Below are positions 33,641 through 44,300 of a stretch of 64,000 bases of DNA, in pieces. The notes under the pieces were generated by a model. That model saw only the letters and a list, made by a program, of their open reading frames with translations. It made no database searches and was not told where the DNA came from. The stretch is from NCBI RefSeq assembly GCF_000224145.3, contig NC_020172.2, positions 3,517,557 to 3,581,556 on the forward strand. The letters are read 5' to 3'. This DNA is from Ciona intestinalis (taxonomy: Eukaryota > Chordata > Ascidiacea > Phlebobranchia > Cionidae). The position numbers were made by a program, and so were the translations under genes. Positions within the stretch are counted from its first letter, which is position 1; every line of letters starts with the position of its first letter.

Positions 33641-36600
33641 ATGGATAGCAACGTGACAACGCTGGCTCTACAAGGAACCACGCCGGCTGCTTTCACGCAT
33701 AATGTTTCAACTTCATATAATGCAACAAACGGAACTGCAGCTATTATGTCCCAAAAAGGAATGGCGCACCATGTTATAGGCATGACTCTAGCAATATCGG
33801 GAAACCTACTGATAAGTGTTTCGTTAAGCGTTCAAAAGAAAGCACATAACAGGTAATATATTTGGGTGCAATAGCTCTCTTTCACACTTTATAAAAACCC
33901 CCCCCCATATATATATATATATATTACGTGTTTTAACGACTGTCGTTTTGTTTTTTATTCCATTTTTTACGTTTGTTAAATAATAGGATCTTCGCGCTAT
34001 CGTTTTTAAAAAGATAGAAAAAATGATGTTATATATTATATAGTAGGGGGAAGACCGGGGCACCTTTATCACATAATATCTTAACATCCTGATCGTGTTT
34101 TACACAAATAACAACGGTCTATGGAAGTCGTGAGGATACGGTTTTATAATTGTTTAAATGTTCGTTGTTTATTACCAAACGTGACGAGAATAACGAATGA
34201 AAAGATGTCTCATCGTACTATACAGTAGGGTGGGGAAAGATAGGACAACTTTTCATTCCATTTGGTAGTAAGCAACGAACATTCGAAGAATTATAAAACC
34301 GTATCCTCACGACTTCCATAAACCGTTGTTTATTGTTTAAAACTTAATCAGGATATTTAAATATTAGATGCTAATAGTGTTCCATCTTTCCCCGCAGTAC
34401 TATATACGTCAGCTTTATTTCTGTCATTAATCTCTGTTAAAAAAAAAACGTAACTGCCATTGTGTGATGTGTACCAAAGTGTCGCACACACCATAGTTGC
34501 TTATCCTTTTTCGTTTTATCCTAAGGTTGGGTCACCACAGTCAAGCAAAATACTGTATGGACAAATGGTGGTGGACGGGCATGCTGCTGATGGTTCTAGG
34601 AGAGTTGGGAAACTTCATGGCTTATGGGTTCGCGCCTGCGTCTCTTGTAGCCCCACTGGGGAGCGTGGCAGTTCTAGCTAATGCTGTTATTGCTGTTGTG
34701 TTTCTGAGAGAGCCGCTTACCACTTCTAGTATGATGGGAGTCACTTTAGTTTTGGTAAGTTCAGTAAATTAACATTACTTTTTATTTAATGAATTTTGAC
34801 TTACCACGTATGTAACTTTGTAGGTTATTGTTTTATCATGTATGAATATATATAGCTGACAATTAAGACACCCGTTGGTAACCACTGGGTTGGAATATTT
34901 GCTGGTAAACGTCTTGCACAAAGACACACACACCCACAATTGTAATTTCAACTATTAAATTGTGTAAACATTTTTACAAACACTATCGTTTGATTAAAAA
35001 TGAAAAAAAAACATTAAAAAATCACTCAAAATATATCCATATTGATTAACAAATATTAACCATGTTTCTCGTTACTTAGATGGGTTCCCTAACTCTAATT
35101 TCATTTTCCGCCAAAACTCGACCAACTTTATCGTCGGAACAAATCATGGAATATCTAAAAGCCTGGACGTTTCTACTTTATATTGGAATCGAAGCAATTG
35201 TACTGATCGTTCTACTTTTTATTAAGTAAGTCTTTTACTCTTACTATTTAAACTAGCATAAACATTTGGGTATAATAGGAATTGCTGTATTGTGGGGTAA
35301 GATAGGACATGTTTTTATTTTCTTGTCCCGTTTGGTGGTAAACAAAGAATGTTTACAGAATTTTATAATCGTATCCTCACGACTCTAAAAAAAGCGTTGT
35401 TAATTGTATAAAACACGATCAGGAAATATGAGATTTGGGTGCTTTAACGGTATCCCATCTTACCCCGCAACACTAATAGTAGAGAATAGGGTAGACGGCA
35501 CATAATGTCCAAATATCCTGATCGTGTTTTAAACAATTATAACAACGGTCTATGGGAGTCATGAGGATACAGTTTTATTATTCTTTAAATATTCTTTGTT
35601 TGTTACCAAATGGGACAAGAAAACAGAATAAAAAAGTTTCCTATTTCCGTTTTATATCTCTTTTTATAAAAGAGTGGCGCATGCCGAATACATATTATTA
35701 CAAATCGATTTTTTTAATCAACAGGTACGTGAGAAAGAACGAGCATTTGGTTATTTTACTTCTATTAGTTGGTATTATCGCTTCTGTAACTGTGATTGCA
35801 TCGAAAGCTATTTCTACAATGATATCTGAATCTATTTTCCAAAACAAGTTACAGATTATGAACGTTGTATTCTGGGTGTGCTTGGTTATACTACCTATTA
35901 CTACAGCTACTCAAATACGATTACTTAACAGGGTAAGTCGGCACCTTAGCATTTAGTAGCCTACTGTAGGACAGAGTTTTAGCACCTAAAACCCACGTTT
36001 CCTGATGGCCTTTGAAGTCGCGGAAACGGCTATATAATTCTGTAAAAATTCTTTGTTTACTGCCTAATTAAATTTGGTTACGTAAGTGATGGGAACTCCT
36101 AAGCGGATAAGAGGTGTATGAAACAGAAAAACCGTGTTGCAACGACTGTTGCTGCCCCACCTCGCGAGGATAAAGCAAGTTACATTCATTTATAGATAAT
36201 ATTTTTTTAAGAATAGGTAAAGCAAAAAAAAAATACAGAAAAACCAATCACCCACAAAGTTACAAACGTAGTAACCCGTAATCGTGCATGAAGTGTGCGA
36301 TTTATGGTAACGTTTTAATAAATTAAGTAAAATTAAAATTCTCCAGGCTATGCAACTGTATGATGTATCTGACGTTGTGCCAGTAAATTTCATGTTTTTT
36401 ACTGTGAGTGCTGTACTAGCGGGAGCTATTTTCTACAAAGAATTCGAGGGTGTTGCTTTTGATCGAGTGTTTATGTTCATATTTGGATGTTTGCTTTCAT
36501 TTGCTGGCGTTTATATTATTTCCCATCAGTAAGTATTTAATTGATATATATAGTAAAGTGGGGTAATATGGGATAATGTTGGCACATAAATTCCATATTT

Positions 36601-37474
36601 CTTGGTCGTGTTTTGAACAATTAACAACGCTGTTTTAGGGTCTTGAGACTATATATTATAATCTTGTAAATATTCTATTGTAAATATTCTATTTTTATTC
36701 TGTAAATATTCTACTTCTTGTAAATATTCTATTTTTATTGCCTTTTTTGAGAGGGAAAACGTAGAAATTACAATTTGCATTTATAAAATAGCATTATTTA
36801 CATTTCTATTTCTAAGTTTATTAAATAAACAGGTGTTTTTATTTATTCTCGCATGACGGGGCAACTTTAGAAATAGTAGCAGGCGTGTTTATTTATTTTC
36901 AAATCAATAGTGATTACTAGACTAGTACAGTTAATGCTAATTGTATTAAAACGGACATATGCCGCAATGGTAGCAGGATCAGGTTTCGAACTTGGTACCT
37001 ACTAGTCGAGAGACTATTCAAAACCCACTGCGGTAGTGTAACAAATAACCTCAAATTTTTTTTTCAAAAGAAATGACCACAATTGTTTTTTAATTGAAAT
37101 GACCACAATTTTTTAACAGAAATGACCACAAAAACAAGGAACTAGAAAAACAGCGAGCGGCTACAGGTGACAGCGGTCTAGAGTCTGCATCTACAAAATC
37201 TGACGTGTCAGTTTCAATTGACTCCAATGACGTGAACTCTATAACGGACGTAGAAGATGCGCCAGGTAGCGGAAAAGCTTCAAAATCTTCACCGTCACAG
37301 GGGGGCAACAGTGAGCATACTCATTTGATCAAGCGGGAGAGGTCAGACAAAGGCAAGCCAATAAAAGATACGTCGAACTCAAGCTCGTCAGTGTTTAAAG
37401 GATTAGTTGAAATGTTAAAAAAATCTAAAACGATCAAAAACGCTCAACAAAAAGACTCGAAAAATAAACCGTAA
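33641..37474 (+). CDS. NIPAL2: NIPAL2-like magnesium transporter (NIPA family, SLC57)
   Basis: Multi-pass membrane protein of the NIPA family, whose members move magnesium and related cations. Exons 33641-33852, 34526-34754, 35080-35225, 35725-35932, 36347-36528 and 37120-37474 join in phase to 443 residues. Seen: a glycosylatable N-terminus (NVT, NVS, NAT, NGT), TM1 IGMTLAISGNLLISVSLSVQ, the family core GELGNFMAYGFAPASLVAPL, then YIGIEAIVLIVLLF, LVILLLLVGIIASVTVIASK, and VVPVNFMFFTVSAVLAGAIF, which resembles vertebrate NIPAL2 more than NIPAL3, then FIFGCLLSFAGVYII. The cytosolic tail is long, Ser- and Lys-rich and low in complexity. AATAAA at about 37478 follows the stop closely. Three near-copies of aatgaccacaa flank the last acceptor. 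Confidence 0.9.
34038..34223 (+). mobile_element. MITE, NIPAL2 intron 1
   Basis: Forward; right end shortened. Confidence 0.75.
34224..34407 (-). mobile_element. MITE, NIPAL2 intron 1
   Basis: Reverse, head to head with the previous copy. Confidence 0.8.
34795..34950 (-). mobile_element. SINE middle, reverse
   Basis: gacacccgttggtaaccact and cttgcacaaagacacacac. Confidence 0.6.
35290..35476 (-). mobile_element. MITE, NIPAL2 intron 3
   Basis: Reverse, ggggtaagat subtype at both ends. Confidence 0.8.
35477..35650 (+). mobile_element. MITE, NIPAL2 intron 3
   Basis: Forward, abutting the previous copy; left end eroded. Confidence 0.7.
35958..36070 (+). mobile_element. MITE, truncated
   Basis: Forward, broken by a SINE tail at the right. 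Confidence 0.65.
36070..36300 (+). mobile_element. two SINE tails in tandem
   Basis: One at 36070-36205, then a second partial one (36230-36300) before NIPAL2 exon 5. Confidence 0.65.
36546..36770 (+). mobile_element. MITE with internal expansion
   Basis: The internal tgtaaatattctatttttat unit has been repeated and the right end is lost. Confidence 0.65.
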
Positions 37475-37802
37475 AAAATAAAGTTTTGCGTTCCCATAAA
37501 TTTTAAAAACAATTGTGAAGTTTTCAAAAACAAATGTAAACACAAATTTTGAAAACAGTTGTAAACTAAAAAATTAAAAAATTGTGCCTACACTTTTTTT
37601 TAAACGGAATAGTCTATAAAGAAATTGTGTTTTATATATTAATTACTGAATCAAATAATAACGTACTTTATATAATGTATCCAAAGTATAGATGAAAGTG
37701 GTACATAAAACCTCCTGTTTTATTTGTATTATATATTTATTTTTGTATCGTTTATCTCAAATTTTCGCCAATTTTTATTTTTTTTATTTTAAGCCTAAAC
37801 AT

Positions 37803-37996
37803 TGTACTGTGGGGTAAGATGGGATACCGTTGGCACCTGAATCCCATATTTCATGATTTTGTTTAAACAATTAACAACGCTCTTTTAGAGTCTAGAGGCT
37901 ACTGTTTTTTATTTCCATAAATATGATTTGTTTAGTACCAAATGAGACGAGAAAAAAAGAATGAAAACATGTTCCATCTTACCCCACCCTGCTACA
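37803..37996 (+). mobile_element. MITE, ggggtaagatgggat subtype
   Basis: Good example of the second subtype: tactgtggggtaagatggga at the left, catcttaccccacc at the right. Confidence 0.85.
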
Positions 37997-38854
37997 CTTG
38001 TAGCACCAATGTGAATTAAGGTTCTAGTCTAATTACTATTGTATTACGCCTTGAAAATAAAGTGAAACGTTTCTTGTTTACCATAAATTACGGATTAAGT
38101 TAGATTACACTTTATTGGCTGTAATAATAATGACTTTATTTGTCTCTTCGATTACGGTAGCGAAGATTTAGAAACATTTTAAAACAAAAAGACAGGATAT
38201 AGCGCCAAAACAACAGTTGTTAAACACGCTTACAGTTAAAACGTATTTACATTTAATTAGAAAAAACTAGCGTGATCGCTACACCTATATAGACTGCTAG
38301 TACTTAACAGCAAATCTAGGCGGCAATAAACGTCGTTAAGCCGAAAAGCTCTTTGAATTGACTATTGTTGTCCTACTTCATTCATGAAGTTACAATTCGA
38401 AAATCCGATTTACGAGAAAAGGGAATTCGGCCATTTGATTGAAGGCCTGAGGAAGTTTGCACACGGCACTGTTGCAGACGAACTTAGTAATGCCAGAGGC
38501 GCTCAAACTAATCGGCAAGAAAAGCTTTTCTAGTGCGGCGTCTGAGTTACCACCCGGAAAATTTAACAAGCAAAACCTGAATGAAAGCTGATTTAAGTTT
38601 TACTGCCAAGGTGTGACGAGTTGTACATTTAGTTTTGCCATTCAGTTTAGTTACTACAAGTTTGGGGTAATAATAATAGTGCTCATTTAGGTTGTGTATA
38701 TAATTATAAAGTTAATTATAGTAATTTGAGATTAAAGTAAGCGATAATGCGGTATTATAAGTATTGAAAGAATTTTAACGCGGAAAAATTTAGCCCTACG
38801 ACGTTTTAGGTGGAAAATGAATAAAAATTCACTCAAATTTAATGTTTAGTTATA

Positions 38855-39028
38855 TATAGTTTGGGGTAAGATGGGACACCTTGAGTACGTAATATCCAAA
38901 TATCCGAATCGTGTTTTAAAGAATTAGCAGCGGTGTATTCGAGCATACGGTTTGTTATTTGTTTACTACCAAATGGGACGAGAAAATAAAATGAAAATGT
39001 GTCCCATCTTCCCACACCCTACTGTACA
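38855..39028 (+). mobile_element. MITE
   Basis: Forward with a small internal deletion. Confidence 0.8.
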
Positions 39029-39183
39029 ATGTTCGGAATTCAAAACGAATTTAAATTCTTTAGAAAATTTGGTTGCAGAACGATCGATTAAAATGCGCTT
39101 ATTTACGCTGCTGTAATTTTGTGATTTATAAAAACGAAAATTTGCTGGCAATTTTTGTCATTACTATTCTATAATTAGAAATC

Positions 39184-39474
39184 ATGTGTTACGCTTACAA
39201 TTTATTGACAGCTGTGTGCAGACCGCATTATCGTATAACTGTACCCGAAATAATTACCTGCGTACTTTCGCAAGCAAATATGGACACTGCGACATTTGGT
39301 GACTGTCCCACGACGTACACAAACTCAGGGAATTACTATACATCGCGGTTATTAAAGTTAAAATCCCCAGTATCGGCATGCGAGGAGGCGGGCACCTCCC
39401 TGCGGGAATACCGTTGCATTTTTAATACAGAAATAATGAAGGGTAATAATCACCCGACGGTTTTCGGTGATTAA
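39184..39474 (+). CDS. hypothetical ORF, 96 residues
   Basis: The ATG is preceded five bases upstream by an acceptor-like ttctataattag. The product begins MCYAYNLLTAVCRPHY and ends HPTVFGD; it contains six cysteines and no domain that I know. The local composition is richer in GC than the surroundings. It may be a lineage-specific gene, or chance next to a promoter. Confidence 0.2.
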   Translation: MCYAYNLLTAVCRPHYRITVPEIITCVLSQANMDTATFGDCPTTYTNSGNYYTSRLLKLKSPVSACEEAGTSLREYRCIFNTEIMKGNNHPTVFGD

Positions 39475-39577
39475 ACGCCGTTGTTTAATGAGCCAAGACA
39501 ACTCATACGGGTGGTTTATTAAAGCTTACTCGGCTTTGCCTTCCCGAAGGAGCAACGATGACATCGCGAAGCTGCAA

Positions 39578-39589
39578 TCGATTAATCGA
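39578..39589. promoter_or_regulatory. 12-bp palindrome with TAAT core
   Basis: Perfect palindrome TCGATTAATCGA, with the kind of TAATCG core used by homeodomain factors. Its role is inferred only. Confidence 0.2.
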
Positions 39590-39700
39590 CGTTACTCGTA
39601 TAACAACGATAATGAGCTAAATGACGTATAGATGCCAGCACTCAACGGGTTGATAGTTATCAGAGACTATTACTTCCCGTTTGCAGGCCGGCAGCGGCCT

Positions 39701-39728
39701 CATATAAAAAGTCTGTATATACAGACTT
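39701..39728 (+). promoter_or_regulatory. TATA-like box joined to a 20-bp perfect palindrome
   Basis: CATATAAAAAG (39701-39711) runs into a perfect palindrome centred at 39718/39719 (AAGTCTGTAT and its complement, 39709-39728), preceded by a GC hairpin (ggccggcagcggcc, 39687-39700). It could be a core promoter or a cruciform-forming site. Confidence 0.35.
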
Positions 39729-40239
39729 AATGTGCGCAGTTACTAAAGGGATCTGTTTGTTAAAGCGTGTATATATATATATATATATATATATGTACAG
39801 TAGTTATTAGAACGGTGTATACACAACGTTATTTTTAGCATCTAGTCCCACGTGTCAGAGTATAGGGATACGAAAGGAGTTATCTAGTGTTAGTTCCAAG
39901 AACAAACCAGTAGGAGTATCATGTTACATACTGCTTGCTATTTAAAACAGTAGCTTCGTATCTGCAACAATGTTTTAGTCAACCGTAGTACTTTAATATG
40001 CTGTTTTAGCCAGGTTATAGTTTACTGTTCATTTTTTTTCTAAATGACTGCCCAGAGAATGTTTTAGTCATTAATATTAATTGGGGCGGTGTATAGTCTT
40101 ACAAATTGAAGTTTACTGTTCTGAAAAAAACGTCCAGTTTTTCAAAATGAATTTAGAGAAAAAATGTTTTAATCATCAATATTTATTATGGCAGTAATCT
40201 TACGAGTTAAACTTGTGTTTGTTACATTTACGAGTAATA

Positions 40240-40434
40240 GTATAAGGTGGCGGAAGATGGGACAGCTTTTATTCTATTTTCTCGTCCCATTTGACAGTAA
40301 ACAAAGAACATTCAAAGAATTGTAAAACCGTATCCTCACGACTCCCATAGACCGTTGTTAATTGTTTAAAACACGAACAAAATATTTGGATTTTACGTGC
40401 TAAAGGTGTCCGTCTTTCCCACCCTACTATATGC
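40240..40434 (-). mobile_element. MITE
   Basis: Reverse; both ends present. Confidence 0.85.
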
Positions 40435-40667
40435 ATACATGGTCTTCGCATATGACAATAATATAATATAACTTTGAAAGACATTATAGGCATTAACGCG
40501 TGTTTCCGTTTCACACACATGCTAGCCAGTATAACAATATATCAATCTAGCAGCATTAAAAAACATGACTGCTGATCGTGGTGTATTGCGCAACGTTATC
40601 GGCAGTGTCCGTTTTAATCCTGTATGCAGTTTGTGTGCTAATGAATGTAAACCTTGTAAAACATATA

Positions 40668-40857
40668 GTATAGGGTGGGGGAAGATGAGACCTCTTTAAC
40701 ACATAATATTCAAATATGCTGATCGTGATTTAAACAATTGACAACGGTCTATGGAAGTCGTGAGGATACAGTTTTTATAATTCTTTGAATGTTTGTTACC
40801 AAATGGGCCAGGAAGGTAGACGAAAAGTGTCCCATCTTTCCCCACCCCACTATATAA
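40668..40857 (+). mobile_element. MITE, near-consensus copy
   Basis: A plain non-autonomous DNA element of about 190 bases. The left end is tatagtatagggtgggggaa, then gatgagacctctttaaca, internal cgtgatttaaacaattgaca and ggtctatggaagtcgtgagg, tttgttaccaaatgggcc, and a right end that is the inverted repeat of the left (cccatctttccccacccc). It has TA-rich flanks consistent with a TA target site and no coding capacity. The overall pattern resembles the MITE family described from Ciona. Confidence 0.9.
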
Positions 40858-41360
40858 TCCATAAAATTAGATACGCGTTTCTATATTATTTCAACTTGTG
40901 TTAAGCCATGGCTTATAAAATATGTTTTTATATACTGATAGGTTTTCACACACTGGTGTACTGTGAAAACGGGTATCTCGCTAGGCTATATAGGGCTGTA
41001 GGGTTGTACGGCAAACCTTTCAATAAATAGCAATAATTTGAACAACCCTGGCAATGTTTGTGTAAAAGTGCACCAAATTAATTATTCTGTGTGTGTAAAT
41101 TTGAGATGAAACCAAAAAAATACGGAAACTTTCACTAATTAGCAATAAATTAAACAATTTTGGCGATTTTCCTATTTTTTTAATGCGTACATTTCGTGCG
41201 ACACGTAGAAAATTCAGAGACTCCATTAGGCTGTAACTGTAACCCTAAACAGTTTTAGAAACCCAGTACTAAAAGAGATATAGTTTCTAATCGTAGCCTA
41301 TGCTGTATGCTACACGTGTTTATGACGAGTTTTTACATTTAAAATACTTCCTCTTTTTCA

Positions 41361-41368
41361 ATTTTTAG
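41361..41368 (+). promoter_or_regulatory. 3' splice acceptor 11 nt before the ZnT start
   Basis: A strong pyrimidine tract and AG (ctctttttcaatttttag) sit just before the ATG at 41380. It may be a 5' UTR intron end or a spliced-leader acceptor. Confidence 0.45.
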
Positions 41369-41379
41369 CGATTCACAAA

Positions 41380-44300
41380 ATGAGTTTCGCTAAGCCTGAA
41401 TATATACAAAACTTTTTGGATGAAAAGTTTAAAAAACAGAAGCGGAATGAACGAATCACGTTGCTGAAAGATGATTTCCTTTCATCGTGAGTAACATTAT
41501 CCTAACAATCGACTATTCTTATGCTAAGGCAGCATGTCTGAAATCATGGCATAGTTAATGCATTCGCAAATCCCATTCAAATTCGTGTTTATATAGATTT
41601 ATGGTCATAGTAATTCTGAGTACCTAACATTCAAGTGTAATTTAACCTATTGTAGTTGTATATGCATGTAATCTAACAATACTAAAGGCTGTTTTAAACA
41701 TAGTAATGTAAATTACCGCGTATAAATGCGTATTTTTCAACGTATATCACTGTTAACTATATGTATTGAACTATGGTATATTCTGTGTATAGTTTATTAT
41801 TATTATTATTATAGGGTAAGATGGGATACCGTTAGCACCTATTTCCCATATTTCCTGATCGCGTTTTGAACAATTAACAACGCCACTTTAGAGTCGCAGG
41901 ACGACGTTTATACATGTCGGTAAAAATCTTTTCTGTTTACTACCAAATGGTACAAAAAACGGAGTAAAACATGTCCCATCTTACCCCGTCCTACTACACC
42001 AATAAAACATAACAAAAAATAAATATAACCACTTACCGAGTCTATATGGACGAACTGTGAAATCCTACACTTGCTTTCATACTATACAGTCGTAACATAA
42101 ACGCTATGTGCCCAATACGAAACGAAAATATTACATAAATATTCCTTTCGTTATATTTCGAGCGAGACGTCTAATTAAATCGATTGTTTGTAACTTAGGT
42201 GACTATACAACAACGTCACGCCAATAATTGGTGCAACATTTACTCGAGAGCTTGTTTTTGTTAAAAGTTATATACAATACTGTAGAAAAGGATACTAATA
42301 GCACCTAAATCCCATATTTCCTGATCGTGTTTTGAACAATTAACACCGCTAATTTAACGTCACGGCCTATACCGGCATACAATTCTGTAAACATTGTTTG
42401 TTTACTACCAAATGGGACGAGAAAACAAGTTTAAAACATGTCCCATCTCCCCCCCCCACCCTACTGTACGTTTAAGTAACTGTATATTTGGTGAATTAAA
42501 TTTGTATTTATGAATTTAAGCCTTTAACTGCCACACTCAAATATAGTTAACATGAGACATCTTTTCATTCGATTTTCTCGTTCCATTTAGTAGTAAACAA
42601 AGAACATTCGAAGGATTATAAACGGTATTCCGACGACTCCCATAGACCGTTGTTGGTTGTTTTTAAATACGATCAGGATATTCGGATATTATGTGCTAAA
42701 GGTTTCCCATCTTACCCCACAGTACTATATTACTTAAATAGCCGTTCGCTTCTTTACAGCGAACATGATGAGCATGAGAGGGACACAGCTTCTTATAGAA
42801 AGACAGGAGACTCAAGAAACTCTTCAAATATTTCAGAATCTGACGAAAATAATCTTCCGCACGATCATTCACAGCACAAGCAGATAAGCAGCGACGCAGA
42901 TTGCGAAACAGATGACAGTTTATCATTGTCAAGAAAATCGAATATCTCTTCCAATAGTTCCTTCGCTCGACGAGCGCATCAGAAAAAATCTCGTGATGCA
43001 AAAACCCCGCTTTTCGCAGCAGGCAGTGCTAGTGGCTATGGCGGCACTTCTGAGATAGAACTGGACTGTGCTGAGACCTTGGCTACCTATAGCAATAACG
43101 GGACACCGGTAAAAGGAATCCTTAAGGCTGGTGCCAATGCCTCGGCAGAGGCGTCGTACCAGAGTTTTCAAAATGTGCAAGACTCTGCTCCTGGGCCGAG
43201 CAAATCTTCTGGCGCTCGGAAAAGAAAAATTCACAATCATAAAGGAAATGCCCACGGTGGTCATGACGGTGAAGAACATATTCACGAGCATGACCACGAT
43301 CACGAAGATCACGGTAAATAGAACACATAAGCCCACAATGGCGATTGTACCTTAACCTCCGAGTTAGAGGCAAGAGCACTGTCTACCCCTAACAATTAAT
43401 GCACAAGTTATATTCATGCCTAAACGTGTTTGTTTTTATTTTTTAAGGTTCTGTCGGTTCGTCCGCACCCTCTGAGGTAGAGTCAGATCATTGTCACGAT
43501 TCGTCGGACGAGAAGACCCAGCGAGAGAACAAAAAAAGGAAAAAGGCAATGCGAAAGTTGCTTATTGCTACTGGTCTCAGCTTTTTGTTCATGGTCGGAG
43601 AAATTGTGGGTTAGTCAAACGTTATTCTTTTATTCAAATACACAGTTCAAATTTTCATATCCAAAGTTAAATAAAGTTTATTTTAAATCAACAGTTCGAA
43701 AAACCTATTTATTTTAAGTCCACAGTTTAAAAAATTGTTTAAGTTAAGTTCACAGTTCATAAAACTTGTTCAGTTTAAGTTCACAGTTTAAAAAAATGTT
43801 TAATTCAAGTTCACAGTTCAAAAAACTTGTTCAGTTTAAGTTCACAGTTTAAAAAAATGTTTAATTCAAGTTCACAGTTTAAAAAAACTTGTTTAATTCA
43901 AGTCCACAGTTTAAAACTTTGTATAACACAAGTCCAATGTTCAAAAACGTGTTTAATTCAAGTTTAAAAACTGGTTTTTAATTCAAGTTCACCGTTTAAA
44001 AAAACTTGTTTAATTGAAATCCACAAAAATGAAAGTAATCAAAGTATTAGAATATGGATTATACAACTTATGGGGTACATTGGTTAGAGTTTTAGGGTAT
44101 AGCCAACGTATAGCAATTGTCGTCCGTTGTGAATTTTCACTTTGAACTGTCGGGTTTTATTTTCCAACTTTGAATCGACGGACTTGTTTTTGCGGCTTTA
44201 AATTGAAGGCTTTGTATTTGCGGCTTGAAATGTGGCTTAAAATGACGGCTTTGAATTGAGATAGCGTCGCTAACGATTTCAGTAACTTTCAAAAAGCGGT

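Larger units (their letters stand above)
37475..41379. other. intergenic between NIPAL2-like and ZnT genes
   Basis: Contains MITEs (37803-37996, 38855-39028, 40240-40434, 40668-40857), a 96-codon ORF and palindromes (39184-39728) and an (AT)n run near 39770-39793. Remaining stretches show nothing recognisable. Confidence 0.45.

Noticed and set aside
42929-43379. Minus-strand ORFs opposite the ZnT N-terminal exon
   Set aside because: Mirror of the Ser/His-rich coding exon; no homology or splice logic.
43645-44035. CRISPR-like regular repeat
   Set aside because: Units are contiguous and diverged, with no unique spacers; it is an AT-rich minisatellite in an animal intron.
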